Shown here: positions 9,172-16,476 of the stretch, piece after piece
Layout of the letters: every line of letters begins with the position of its first letter
Numbering within the stretch: position 1 is the stretch's first letter
The notes under the pieces: model-generated
Database searches by the model: none
The model's input: only the letters and a program-made list of their open reading frames with translations
What the model was told of the DNA's origin: nothing
Made by a program: the position numbers and the translations under genes
Assembly: GCF_000308835.1 (NCBI RefSeq)
Contig: NZ_BAGN01000427.1
Coordinates: 64 to 64,063, forward strand
Reading direction: 5' to 3'
Source of the DNA: Nocardia vinacea NBRC 16497
Lineage (GTDB): Bacteria > Actinomycetota > Actinomycetes > Mycobacteriales > Mycobacteriaceae
Length of the DNA: 64,000 nt

Positions 9172-10212
9172 TCGCCGCTGTCACGGTTGAGGCTGAAAGT
9201 CGTTGCCGGAGTGGGTGTGTCGATGCCGTGAGATGGGCGAGGTCTCCGGTAGATGGGTTCAGCGACCAAGCAGAACCTGAATACCGGAGACCTCGTGGCC
9301 AGCGTAGCGGTGGCGGGGCGAGCGGATTTGACCGATGCCCAGTGGGCGCGGTTGGAGCCGTTGCTGCCTCGTGGCAAGAAGGCGGGTCGTCCGCCGAAGT
9401 GGAGCAAACGCCAGATCATCCACGGGATTCGGTGGCGCACTCGGGTGGGTGCGCCGTGGCGGGATGTGCCGGATCGGTATGGGCCATGGCAGACGGTGTA
9501 TGGGTTGTTCCGGCGGTGGCAGCGTGCGGGGAACTGGGCGTTGCTGCTGAAGTTGTTGCAGATACTGGCCGATGCGAATGGCGGTATCTGCTGGCAGGTG
9601 AGTGTGGACTCGACCATCATGCGGGCCCATCAGCATGCCGCCGGGGCTGTCCGCGATGGCGGCGCTCAGGCCGAGCCGCCGGGTGGGGTCGAGGTCGAGC
9701 CGGCCGATCACGCGGTCGGCCGGTCTCGGGGTGGATGGTCGACGAAGCTGCACCTGGCCTGTGAACAGGGTTTGGTGCCGTTGGCGGTCCTGATCACCGG
9801 TGGTCAGGCCGGTGACAGTCCGCACTTCACCACGGTGCTGGATGCGGTCTGGGTACCGCGGCTCGGTGGTGGGCGCCCGCGTGTGCGCCCAGACCGAGTG
9901 TTGGCGGACAAGGCCTATTCCTCCCGCGCCAACCGCGCTTACCTGGCTCGACGCGGAATCCGGGCCACTTTCCCGGTGCCGGGAGACCAGGTCGGTCACC
10001 GGCTCCGGCGCGGCGCGCGAGGTGGTCGGCCGCATGCGTTCGATGCCGAGATCTACCGTGACCGCAACGCGGTCGAGCGTGGCATCAACCGGCTCAAGCA
10101 AAACCGCGCGCTGGCAACCAGATACGACAAACTCGCCGTCCGCTTCCTGGCTACCGTCCACATCGCCGCCATCGACCTGTGGCTACGGTGACCCGACTTT
10201 CGAAACACGCCC
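9143..10212 (+). mobile_element. IS5-family insertion sequence, apparently intact (about 1.07 kb)
   Basis: The element is bounded by imperfect terminal inverted repeats: GGGCGTGTTTCATAAGT on the left, and the reverse complement of GGGCGTGTTTCGAAAGT on the right (2 mismatches in 17). Both ends are flanked by TA, in fact CTAG, consistent with the short TA-type target duplications of the IS5 superfamily. It contains one uninterrupted DDE transposase gene. The left end lies inside the 3' end of a membrane-protein gene. Intact ends, an intact transposase and a reconstructable empty site suggest a fairly recent insertion. Confidence 0.85.
9253..10191 (+). CDS. IS5-family DDE transposase
   Basis: A full-length transposase of about 312 residues for the surrounding insertion sequence. 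The N-terminal DUF4096-like segment (LTDAQWARLEPLLP ... GAPWRDVPDRYGPWQTVYGLF) is followed by a DDE catalytic domain. The three acidic residues can be placed at D119 (VDST), D219 (LADKAY) and E275 (RNAVERGINRLKQ), and the last segment has the usual N-x-x-E-R-x-I-N-R-L-K shape. An in-frame GTG 14 codons downstream has a better ribosome site (GGAGA four bases upstream) and may be the true start. The frame is open throughout, so the element is probably active. Confidence 0.93.
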   Translation: MGSATKQNLNTGDLVASVAVAGRADLTDAQWARLEPLLPRGKKAGRPPKWSKRQIIHGIRWRTRVGAPWRDVPDRYGPWQTVYGLFRRWQRAGNWALLLKLLQILADANGGICWQVSVDSTIMRAHQHAAGAVRDGGAQAEPPGGVEVEPADHAVGRSRGGWSTKLHLACEQGLVPLAVLITGGQAGDSPHFTTVLDAVWVPRLGGGRPRVRPDRVLADKAYSSRANRAYLARRGIRATFPVPGDQVGHRLRRGARGGRPHAFDAEIYRDRNAVERGINRLKQNRALATRYDKLAVRFLATVHIAAIDLWLR

Positions 10213-10415
10213 TAGTTGTTGACGGTCGTTGTCTCTAACCCTAGTAAGGCTGCGAAGTCTCGAACTGATCGCCGCATGGCTTCTTGCAGTGCGACTGCTT
10301 CAAAGCCGGTCCATGCCCGCCCTCTGACCATTGCCTTACCTTACGATTTGCCGCCTGAACTGGGGAAATACGTACGTCAGACGAACAGTACCCGACCATT
10401 ACGCGGTCGCGCGTG

Positions 10416-10554
10416 CCAACGGCCAACGGCCAACGGCCAACGGCCAACGGCCAACGGCCAACGGCCAACGGCCAACGGCCAACGGCCAACGGCCAACGGC
10501 CAACGGCCAACGGGCAACGGGCAACGGGCAACGGGCAACGGGCAACGGGCACGG
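10416..10554. repeat. Heptanucleotide tandem repeat, 14 x CCAACGG then 5 x GCAACGG
   Basis: Nineteen uninterrupted 7-bp units form two blocks: fourteen CCAACGG copies, then five GCAACGG copies and a partial unit. The unit length is not a multiple of three and contains no stop in any frame. All reading frames therefore run through it, encoding heptapeptide repeats such as PTANGQR on the plus strand. The surrounding stretch between the IS element and the first small gene (about 480 bp) shows no recognisable coding potential otherwise. I treat it as a hypervariable non-coding tract just upstream of the small-gene operon, where copy number could alter promoter spacing or strand slippage. Confidence 0.9.
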
Positions 10555-10696
10555 TTATACCGGTGCCCGGTGCCAAGCCGACGCCGTACCCCTCGGGTGG
10601 CGCACCCGCCCCGGTGAGCCGGAGCAGGTGGTGAAAACCCTTGGTACTGGGCGCCTTTTGTCGATCCCGGTTGTTCCGCAGGAAGGTGCTCCCCCA

Positions 10697-10912
10697 ATGC
10701 TCAACGCGCCCCTCGCTATCCACCAACTCATCACTATGACCCAAGCCGAAACTCACCAAGCACCCGAGCAGCCCTTCACGACCGACCAGGCGCACGCGGT
10801 CATGCAGGTCCACATGGCTTGTAGGGCCGAGAAGTGCCCGCGCAAGGCCGCCGCCCTTCAGACGCTGATCACAGCCGGCCGACTTATCCCTTCCGCCAGT
10901 AAGCCTCGGTGA
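10697..10912 (+). CDS. Small conserved-looking protein (71 aa), first gene of small-gene operon
   Basis: The product ends in a compact Cys-containing module (TTDQAHAVMQVHMACRAEKC, then PRKAAALQTLITAGRLIP) that looks like a folded helical unit with a Cys pair. I recall similar short proteins in Nocardia and relatives but cannot assign a function. GGAAGG lies about 11 bases before the ATG. The reading frame extends upstream through the heptanucleotide repeat without a stop, so a longer repeat-containing N-terminus is possible, though it has no good start. It is followed six bases later by another small gene on the same strand. Confidence 0.55.
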   Translation: MLNAPLAIHQLITMTQAETHQAPEQPFTTDQAHAVMQVHMACRAEKCPRKAAALQTLITAGRLIPSASKPR

Positions 10913-10918
10913 TACGCC

Positions 10919-11122
10919 GTGCGACCTCTAGGCCCGCTCCGGCGTATCCGCCACATCCACATCGAATCTGCTGCCCTCACGCTGGATTACCAAGCTTCGG
11001 CCGAACAGGCGACGCACGTCGCGGATGAACTGACACAGGGGTTTCCGGAGCTGGTGGTCACGGTCGATGACGATGTGCGCTCCGACATGCCGCCGCTGCC
11101 GTGTGCTGACCTCTGGGATTGA
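10919..11122 (+). CDS. Small protein of unknown function (67 aa)
   Basis: A 67-residue acidic protein starting at GTG six bases after the previous stop. It has an alternating beta/alpha-like pattern (HIHIESAALTLDYQ, QATHVADELTQGFPELVVTVDDD) and ends PPLPCADLWD. No family is recognised. The very short gap to the preceding gene, same orientation and absence of a separate promoter-sized gap suggest that it is co-transcribed with it. Confidence 0.55.
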   Translation: MRPLGPLRRIRHIHIESAALTLDYQASAEQATHVADELTQGFPELVVTVDDDVRSDMPPLPCADLWD

Positions 11123-11348
11123 TCTGCGCCACCGGCCGCGTCCTCATTGCTTCGCCGTTAGAGCATCCGAATCCGAAGGGATACATCACCATGCCCTCGA
11201 CCGTCCCGAGTATGCCGTCACCGGGATCACCCCAGACGGGCCACTCGCCTTCACGGTGCTACCCGTCGAAACGCGGCCAGATAAGCCGTTGCTCGACAAG
11301 GCGACGGATGTCCATCTTTCCGAGCATGGCTGGGCCACTGAGTGGTGA
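11067..11348 (+). CDS. Possible small protein in a shifted frame; start uncertain
   Basis: Downstream of the previous gene, a frame with protein-like composition encodes YAVTGITPDGPLAFTVLPVE and then DKPLLDKATDVHLSEHGW, up to 13 codons after that. The only ATG in frame lies inside the previous gene, and the intervening segment looks non-protein-like. The real product is probably just the C-terminal 50-60 residues, from a start I cannot identify, or the gene has lost its start. It is kept because codon use in the last 150 bp looks coding and it fits the run of small genes. Confidence 0.3.
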   Translation: MTMCAPTCRRCRVLTSGIDLRHRPRPHCFAVRASESEGIHHHALDRPEYAVTGITPDGPLAFTVLPVETRPDKPLLDKATDVHLSEHGWATEW

Positions 11349-11354
11349 TGTGGG

Positions 11355-11552
11355 ATGACGTCAGATCCCTTGGACCACAGCATATTTGTCCACGCGGACG
11401 GCAGACTGGCGGAGTTGATGTGCCAGGTGCACCTACTGGAACTAACCCCCGAGCGTGCAAGGGAACTTCGGCACATCCATTGCCTCCATCCCCCGGACGA
11501 GTGCATCGTGCATCTGCAAGCTGCTTATCTGCTGCTGGCCGAGGATGACTGA
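11355..11552 (+). CDS. Small protein of unknown function (65 aa)
   Basis: A 65-residue, His- and Leu-rich acidic protein (MTSDPLDHSIFVHADGRLAE, LTPERARELRHIHCLHPPDE) with a leucine-rich C-terminal helix. No family is recognised. Its stop overlaps the start of the next gene, as is usual for translational coupling. It belongs to the run of small same-strand genes that follows the heptanucleotide repeat. Confidence 0.5.
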   Translation: MTSDPLDHSIFVHADGRLAELMCQVHLLELTPERARELRHIHCLHPPDECIVHLQAAYLLLAEDD

Positions 11553-11871
11553 GTTGGCGGCACCGGTCATTTGGATTCTGTGGCCCGGCTCGGTGATATT
11601 CACGGCGGTGCTGAGTTACCAGGTAGGGGCGTACTGGAGTTCGACGGACACAGTAGGACGACATCGGGCGGACATGATGCCGAGTCAGGACCCCTGGGAC
11701 GAGCTGACGGAGTTCTCAGACGAGGACGCCTCGGAGAGCAATCGAGCGCCGGTCGGGGCTACGACTGTCCATTGGTGGAGCGATGAGGACGACACTCAGG
11801 TGCTACCTCGGATACAGGATATTCGGCCTTTCACGCGGCACACTCCGATACGGCGGCCTCCGTGGATATGA
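11545..11871 (+). CDS. Small single-span membrane protein (108 aa)
   Basis: The ATG lies inside the end of the preceding gene (8-bp overlap). The first 30 residues form one hydrophobic segment, APVIWILWPGSVIFTAVLSY, and an acidic Asp/Glu-rich cytosolic or exported tail follows (DPWDELTEFSDEDASES), ending in a basic Pro-rich end. This arrangement suggests an inner-membrane anchor with a charged tail. Function is unknown. It is the last gene of the small-gene operon. Confidence 0.5.
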   Translation: MTELAAPVIWILWPGSVIFTAVLSYQVGAYWSSTDTVGRHRADMMPSQDPWDELTEFSDEDASESNRAPVGATTVHWWSDEDDTQVLPRIQDIRPFTRHTPIRRPPWI

Positions 11872-11883
11872 ACCACCACCCTT

Positions 11884-11913
11884 GTGGACATGGCGCGAAT
11901 CGAACCCGACTGA
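11884..11913 (-). other. tmRNA/tRNA 3'-end-like fragment (possible att-site scar)
   Basis: Read on the minus strand, this segment contains GGGTTCGATTCGCGCCATGT and then CCACAA. It matches the T-arm/acceptor end of an actinobacterial tmRNA (GGGTTCGATTCCCGCCA followed by CTCCACCA) with several differences. No upstream RNA body is present, so it is not a functional RNA gene. Such 3' ends are the usual attachment cores of integrative elements, and this one closes the accessory region that starts near 6.5 kb. A chance T-arm match is the alternative. Confidence 0.35.
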
Positions 11914-11944
11914 CGAACACCACCGGCCGGGCGGATTGTCATCG

Positions 11945-12409
11945 TCACCAGCCGTAGATGGAAAATGGGCGACCACTGACGATGTGCGCCATGGCCGCAC
12001 GACAGTAATCGATCATGCGATCAGGCGGTTCATCGGCTGAAAACCATTGCAGCTCTGCGCATTTGTCTTGTTCCTGGTTCTCGAGCTCTCCCGTCCAGGA
12101 ACGCACCGAAAAGAAAAATGCCATTCGTCCGCCGGAGGACGAATTGTGCATGATGTGGGCGAAGTGGACGTCCTCGGGGGCGATGCTGATCCCGATCTCC
12201 TCCTTGGCTTCGCGAATCAGGGCGTCGATGACGGATTCGCCAGCTTCCAGGTGGCCGGAGGGCAGGTGCCAGGCGCCGTCCTCGTAGCCGGTGTTCTGGC
12301 GCTGGCCGAAGAGCACATCGCTTCCGCGGCGTAGCAGGAGGTGAACGTCGCCAATGACTTTGTGTCGCCGAGTATCTGAGCCATGAGCCTTGGTGGTCGC
12401 GTCAGTCAT
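11945..12409 (-). CDS. NUDIX hydrolase
   Basis: A 154-residue Nudix hydrolase that would cleave a nucleoside-diphosphate-linked or similar substrate. The Nudix box is complete: GHLEAGESVIDALIREAKEE followed by IGI, matching GX5EX7REUXEEXGU. The core HKVIGDVHLLLRRGSDVLFG before it and the final helix are of normal length. I used the ATG that starts MTDATTKAHG, with AAGGGGA upstream. Longer frames run into non-coding sequence. It stands alone between the small-gene operon and the exporter gene. Substrate is not predictable. Confidence 0.9.
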   Translation of the reverse strand: MTDATTKAHGSDTRRHKVIGDVHLLLRRGSDVLFGQRQNTGYEDGAWHLPSGHLEAGESVIDALIREAKEEIGISIAPEDVHFAHIMHNSSSGGRMAFFFSVRSWTGELENQEQDKCAELQWFSADEPPDRMIDYCRAAMAHIVSGRPFSIYGW

Positions 12410-12537
12410 GAAACGAAAATCCCCTTTGTCCATAATCGTTGAGCTGGGGTTTGCGTCAAGGGAGTGCCGGGGCAGGATCAGCCGAATGCCCACCGTGGCA
12501 TCGGAATATACGTCGGACTCGTCGAACGAGCTGGAGA

Positions 12538-12580
12538 CGCCGAACCCCTGGCCCGCAAAGAACGGACCAGGGGTTCGGCG
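12538..12580 (-). terminator. Strong hairpin downstream of the DHA2 exporter gene
   Basis: A perfect 14-bp stem (CGCCGAACCCCTGG pairing with CCAGGGGTTCGGCG) with a 15-base loop lies 14 bases past the stop of the minus-strand exporter gene. There is no T-tract, which is common for actinobacterial terminators. It probably ends the exporter transcript and shields the Nudix gene from read-through. Confidence 0.75.
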
Positions 12581-12593
12581 TGCCGAATTGTGG

Positions 12594-14060
12594 TCAGCTC
12601 TTGACCAATTCGGGGATTGCGGTGTCGGCTTCCTCGGCATCCTCAGGGGCGGCCGCCGCCCGGCTCGGCAGCAGCACAGCCATGACGATCACGACCAGTG
12701 CCAGAGCGGCGGAGACCAGGAAGGCCAGGCGCATGCCGTCGAGGTGGGCGGTGATCGGATCGGTGCCGTCGGCGACGAGTCCGGTGCTGCGGGCCGACAT
12801 CACCGTTACCACCAGGGCGGTGCCGAAGGCTGCGGCGACCTGCTGCAGCGTGCCGAGCATCGAGCTGCCGTGCGAGTACAAGTGCTGTGGGAGCGCGCCG
12901 AGCCCGAGGGTGAAGACGGGGGTGAAGGCGGCGGCCAGCGACACCATCAGCAGGATGTGCAGTGCCAGCAACTGCCAGTACGGCATGGACATCGAGATCT
13001 GGGTGAATCCGGCCAGCGCCGCGGCGATCCCGACCGAGCCGGGAATGACGAGTACGCGTCCACCGAACCGGTCGAACAGGCGGCCGACCGTCGGTCCGAG
13101 CAGACCCATCGCCAGCCCGCCCGGCATCACCAGCAGGCCGGTCTGCAAGGGGCTCAGGCCACGCAGGTTCTGCAGATACAGCGGCAGCAGGATCATCGAG
13201 CCGAGCATCGCCATGAACGCGACCGACATCAGCACCAGTGCCTTCGCGTAGGTGCCGGAAAGCAGGACCCGCAGATCCAGCAGCGGGGTGCCGATGCGCT
13301 GCAGGCGCAGCTGACGGAATACGAATACGGCGATTAGGGCCGAACCCGCGGCGACGATCAGAGCCGGGCTGGTGAGGTTGTCGCTCTCGAACCGGCTGAG
13401 CCCGAATACCAGTCCGCCGAATCCGAGGGCGGCGAGCACCACGCTGGCCGAGTCGATCGCCCCGGCCTGCGGTTCGCCGACGTTCTCCAGTCGCCGCAGA
13501 CCCAGCCAGGTGACGACCGCGGTAATCGGCAGCACCAGCACGAAAAGCCAACGCCACGAACCGATCTGCAGCACCATCCCGGATACCACCGGGCCGAGGG
13601 CGGGCGCCACCGAGATGGCGAGGGTGACATTGCCCATCACCCGGCCGCGGTCCTGTTCGGGCACAACGGTCATGAGTGTGGTCATCAGCAGCGGCATCAT
13701 TACCGCGGTACCGCCTGCCTGAATGACCCGTCCGAGCAGCAGCACCGCGAACGACGGCGCGACGGCCGACAGCGCGGTACCGGCGAGGAAGACCCCCATC
13801 GCCACGGCATAGGCCCGTCTGGTCGATACCCGCTGCAGGAACCAGCCGGTAGTCGGGATGACGGCGGCCATCGTCAACATGAAAGCGGTGGACACCCACT
13901 GAGCCGCCCGCTCGGTGACCTCGAGGTCGGCCATCAGCCGCGGGATCGCGTTGATCATGATGGTTTCGTTCAGGATCACCACGAAGGTCGCGAGTACCAG
14001 TACCCGGATGACGGTCGGCGTCCGCCCTCCCGAGGCGGGGGCGGAAAGTTCGGCTGACAT
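12594..14060 (-). CDS. DHA2-family MFS drug exporter (EmrB/QacA type)
   Basis: A 488-residue, 14-span proton-coupled exporter of the DHA2 family. The N-terminus PTVIRVLVLATFVVILNETI is followed by the motif-A-like QRVSTRRAYAVAMG and motif-C-like SVAPALGPVVSGMVLQ between later spans. GGAGG eight bases before the chosen ATG sets the start; extra codons upstream lack support. A strong hairpin follows the stop. No regulator is adjacent, and the gene is divergent from a secreted esterase. Export of an antibiotic or lipophilic toxic compound is the family expectation, but no substrate can be inferred. Confidence 0.92.
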   Translation of the reverse strand: MSAELSAPASGGRTPTVIRVLVLATFVVILNETIMINAIPRLMADLEVTERAAQWVSTAFMLTMAAVIPTTGWFLQRVSTRRAYAVAMGVFLAGTALSAVAPSFAVLLLGRVIQAGGTAVMMPLLMTTLMTVVPEQDRGRVMGNVTLAISVAPALGPVVSGMVLQIGSWRWLFVLVLPITAVVTWLGLRRLENVGEPQAGAIDSASVVLAALGFGGLVFGLSRFESDNLTSPALIVAAGSALIAVFVFRQLRLQRIGTPLLDLRVLLSGTYAKALVLMSVAFMAMLGSMILLPLYLQNLRGLSPLQTGLLVMPGGLAMGLLGPTVGRLFDRFGGRVLVIPGSVGIAAALAGFTQISMSMPYWQLLALHILLMVSLAAAFTPVFTLGLGALPQHLYSHGSSMLGTLQQVAAAFGTALVVTVMSARSTGLVADGTDPITAHLDGMRLAFLVSAALALVVIVMAVLLPSRAAAAPEDAEEADTAIPELVKS

Positions 14061-14243
14061 CGGGGGTACCTCCAGTGCGTCTCGACAGGAATAGGTGTGG
14101 CGCGTTGCCGACTCATCGGATCTCGCCACAGTGGTTGAGACGGGACCGGCGGCTCGAATTCATCGGCACGCGACAGTATTGCGGTCGCCACCGACAAGTT
14201 CGGTCGCCTTCCACCCATCGACACAGCGCCCCACAGCGGGCAC

Positions 14244-15326
14244 ATGGATGAGAACATACCTCTCATGATGAAGAATGATCCTTCCAGCGCGGCTCGAACG
14301 GCGCGGCGCCGGATGCGGACGACGAGCACCGCGGCCGCGTTCGTCATGTCGATGACACTCGTATGTGGCGGTAATGCGGCAGGAGCCGACGAGCCGAAAG
14401 CCGCCGATCCGGTGGCTTCCGCGGGATGCGCTCTGCCCGCGGTCGCCCCGGGAAACTCCACCGGGCAGTTCGCGGCAGCGGGAAAATCGGGTAGCTACGT
14501 CCAAGACGTTCCCGCGGGAACATCAGGCGCGCTACCGGTGGTCTTCGATATCCACGGGTACCTGGAGCCTGCCCAGATCGAACGCGTCGCCACCGGTGTC
14601 GGCCAATTCGGAATCGAGCACGGATTCGCGACGATCACCCCGCAACTCGACGAACCCGGTTGGCCGCGCTGGGATTTCAGCGAGAACAGCGACGATGTCG
14701 CCTATCTGTCGGAACTGCTGACGCATGTGGAATCGACACTGTGCGTCGATCTGCGGCGAGTGTTCGTCACCGGACTGTCGATGGGTGGCTTCACCACTTC
14801 GTCGCTGGCATGTCAGCTCGCGGACCGGATCGCGGCCGTCGCACCGGTGGCCGGACTGCAGGACTTCGCCTGGTGCAATCCGGCGCGTCCGATACCCGTC
14901 ATCGCGTTCCATGGGACAGCCGACCCGTTCGTCGCCTACACCGGTGGATCCGGTCCCAACGCCCAGTTGCTGCCGTCGGCCGATGGTTCGGGTTCGGCGG
15001 CAGGGCGGGGCGGCACCATGCCGAGCGGCGTCAATGGTCCGGGACCGGCGAGCATCCCGACGCAGGCGGCCGCTTGGGCGCACCGCAACGGCTGCGGATC
15101 CGAGCCGGAAGAGCACCGGATTGCCGGCGATGTCACCCTGTTCCGCTACCCATGCCCGGTAAACGGCGCCGTCGAGCTATACGCGCTGCTGGGCGGCGGA
15201 CACACCTGGCCGGGCTCGCCGCCTATCGCCCCCGAACCACTGGTCGGCGCTACCGCATCGATCAGCGCCAATCAGATCATGTGGGATTTCTTCCAGGCCC
15301 ATCCGCATACCGGCCCCCTCCGGTGA
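14244..15326 (+). CDS. Secreted PHB-depolymerase/LpqC-type alpha/beta hydrolase
   Basis: A secreted serine esterase of the polyhydroxybutyrate-depolymerase/feruloyl-esterase-like group. Residues 20-48 form a signal peptide (RRRMRTTSTAAAFVMSMTLV, then a small-residue stretch). The nucleophile elbow is GLSMGG with Ser near residue 179. The acid is likely the Asp in HGTADPF and the His lies in GGHTWPG, the classic order for this family. In-frame ATGs at 14265 and 14268, or at 14313, could be the true start, because no strong ribosome site marks the first. A short hydrophobic gene lies convergently just after it. It probably cleaves short ester polymers or aryl esters outside the cell. Confidence 0.83.
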   Translation: MDENIPLMMKNDPSSAARTARRRMRTTSTAAAFVMSMTLVCGGNAAGADEPKAADPVASAGCALPAVAPGNSTGQFAAAGKSGSYVQDVPAGTSGALPVVFDIHGYLEPAQIERVATGVGQFGIEHGFATITPQLDEPGWPRWDFSENSDDVAYLSELLTHVESTLCVDLRRVFVTGLSMGGFTTSSLACQLADRIAAVAPVAGLQDFAWCNPARPIPVIAFHGTADPFVAYTGGSGPNAQLLPSADGSGSAAGRGGTMPSGVNGPGPASIPTQAAAWAHRNGCGSEPEEHRIAGDVTLFRYPCPVNGAVELYALLGGGHTWPGSPPIAPEPLVGATASISANQIMWDFFQAHPHTGPLR

Positions 15327-15334
15327 GCGCGGCA

Positions 15335-15505
15335 TCACCGGCGGTACCAGCGACCGCGGGTCCCCGCGGTATCGGCGGACCGGAATCCGAAGCCGAGCGC
15401 CCAGATCACCAGGACCGCAATCGCGACCCACCATAGAGCTTTCACTGCGAACCCCACGCCGAACAACACCAGAGCAAGCAGCAGGACCAGCATCAGAGCA
15501 ACCAT
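15335..15505 (-). CDS. Small hydrophobic membrane protein (56 aa)
   Basis: A 56-codon gene with an ideal AGGAGG site nine bases before its ATG. It encodes two hydrophobic spans (MVALMLVLLLALVLFGVGFA, then LWWVAIAVLVIWALGFGF) and a short basic C-terminus ending GRWYRR. Proteins of exactly this shape are widespread in actinobacteria and are annotated only as hydrophobic protein. It is convergent with the esterase gene, leaving eight bases between the stops. Function is unknown; a membrane or stress-related role is often presumed without evidence. Confidence 0.75.
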   Translation of the reverse strand: MVALMLVLLLALVLFGVGFAVKALWWVAIAVLVIWALGFGFRSADTAGTRGRWYRR

Positions 15506-15654
15506 TTCTGCTCACCTCCTGCTGCTCGCATACCCGGTGACCAGCACAGATAACGGATTTCGCCGTCGGATCGAGGGTGCTGTCCGCGCCGACGCGCCGG
15601 GCTCAACGGCGTATCTCGACGGCTTCGGAGAACAACCCGATTCGCGGCGCCTTC

Positions 15655-16476
15655 ATGAAGTACGGTCAGGCCATGTCCGAGGACTGTGTGGAGCGAGCCG
15701 ACGTAGCGCAATCCAACACCTACACCTGGGAGGTTATCGGCAACGGTCCGACCGGGAACGCCGTTGTCGACTCCGGTGACGGCGAATTCGGCCTTCCCGA
15801 TGACTGCACCGGCCGCACGTGCACCAACCACATCGAGGTCGGCACCGCGGTGTTCGACCGGGTCGTCGCAGACATCATGATCGAATACCGAAACGCGGTC
15901 CTGGACGCCCGCCTCGAGGACGAACCCGACCCGGACCGGCCGCTGGACCAGGTCACCATCCAGGTCTACGACGGTAACGGCGTCGAAATGCTCTCGGCGA
16001 CAGCAGTATTGACCTATCCCGTCGTCACCGTCGCGGACACCGAGACCTACCGTAAGCAAGTGGCGCTGGCCGAGAAACGGGAGCGGCGGCGACGTGAACG
16101 CCGCGATAAGGCCATCGCCGCGGGAACCGCCGCCCCACGGTCGGGACCGGCCGACCCCAGACTGGCCGGACTCATCCTCAACCTGCGCGTCGAAGCCGAC
16201 ACCGTGCGCGAGGAAGTCCCGGACGCCGACCACTGCCGAGAACAATTGGCATTGGCCCAGAACACCGTACAAGCCGCCACCGAAGCGGCGGCCCGTGCGC
16301 GAATAAGCGGCACGCAAGGTGAGTTCGAGCATGCCCACGCCTTTATCCAACGCTGGACACCACGCATAAACCGCTGGGCCGCATTCCTCGAACTGACCAC
16401 CGAGGCCTATGCCGACGCGGACGCCGTCGACGCCCTCGCCGACCGCATAAGCCTGCAACCCCCGATCGACAATTAG
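15655..16476 (+). CDS. Protein of unknown function with basic coiled-coil segment
   Basis: A roughly 273-residue soluble protein in which no known domain is recognised. The N-terminal third is beta-like and contains a Cys pair (GLPDDCTGRTCTNHIEVG). The middle has a strongly basic, probably coiled-coil stretch, QVALAEKRERRRRERRDKAI. The C-terminal part is helical and Ala/Glu-rich (TVQAATEAAARARI ... FLELTTEAYADADAVDALAD). An ATG six codons downstream is an alternative start; neither has a clear ribosome site. Its stop directly abuts the stop of the convergent transporter gene. It may be a lineage-specific nocardial protein. Confidence 0.55.
   Translation: MKYGQAMSEDCVERADVAQSNTYTWEVIGNGPTGNAVVDSGDGEFGLPDDCTGRTCTNHIEVGTAVFDRVVADIMIEYRNAVLDARLEDEPDPDRPLDQVTIQVYDGNGVEMLSATAVLTYPVVTVADTETYRKQVALAEKRERRRRERRDKAIAAGTAAPRSGPADPRLAGLILNLRVEADTVREEVPDADHCREQLALAQNTVQAATEAAARARISGTQGEFEHAHAFIQRWTPRINRWAAFLELTTEAYADADAVDALADRISLQPPIDN

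Noticed and set aside
10416..10554. Possible CRISPR array
   Set aside because: The unit is 7 bp, perfectly contiguous, with no unique spacers, and no cas genes are present. It is a simple tandem repeat.
10331..10912. A single 193-codon gene running through the heptanucleotide repeat
   Set aside because: The open frame through the repeat is automatic because the unit lacks stops in all frames. Only the last 71 codons look protein-like and have a reasonable start.
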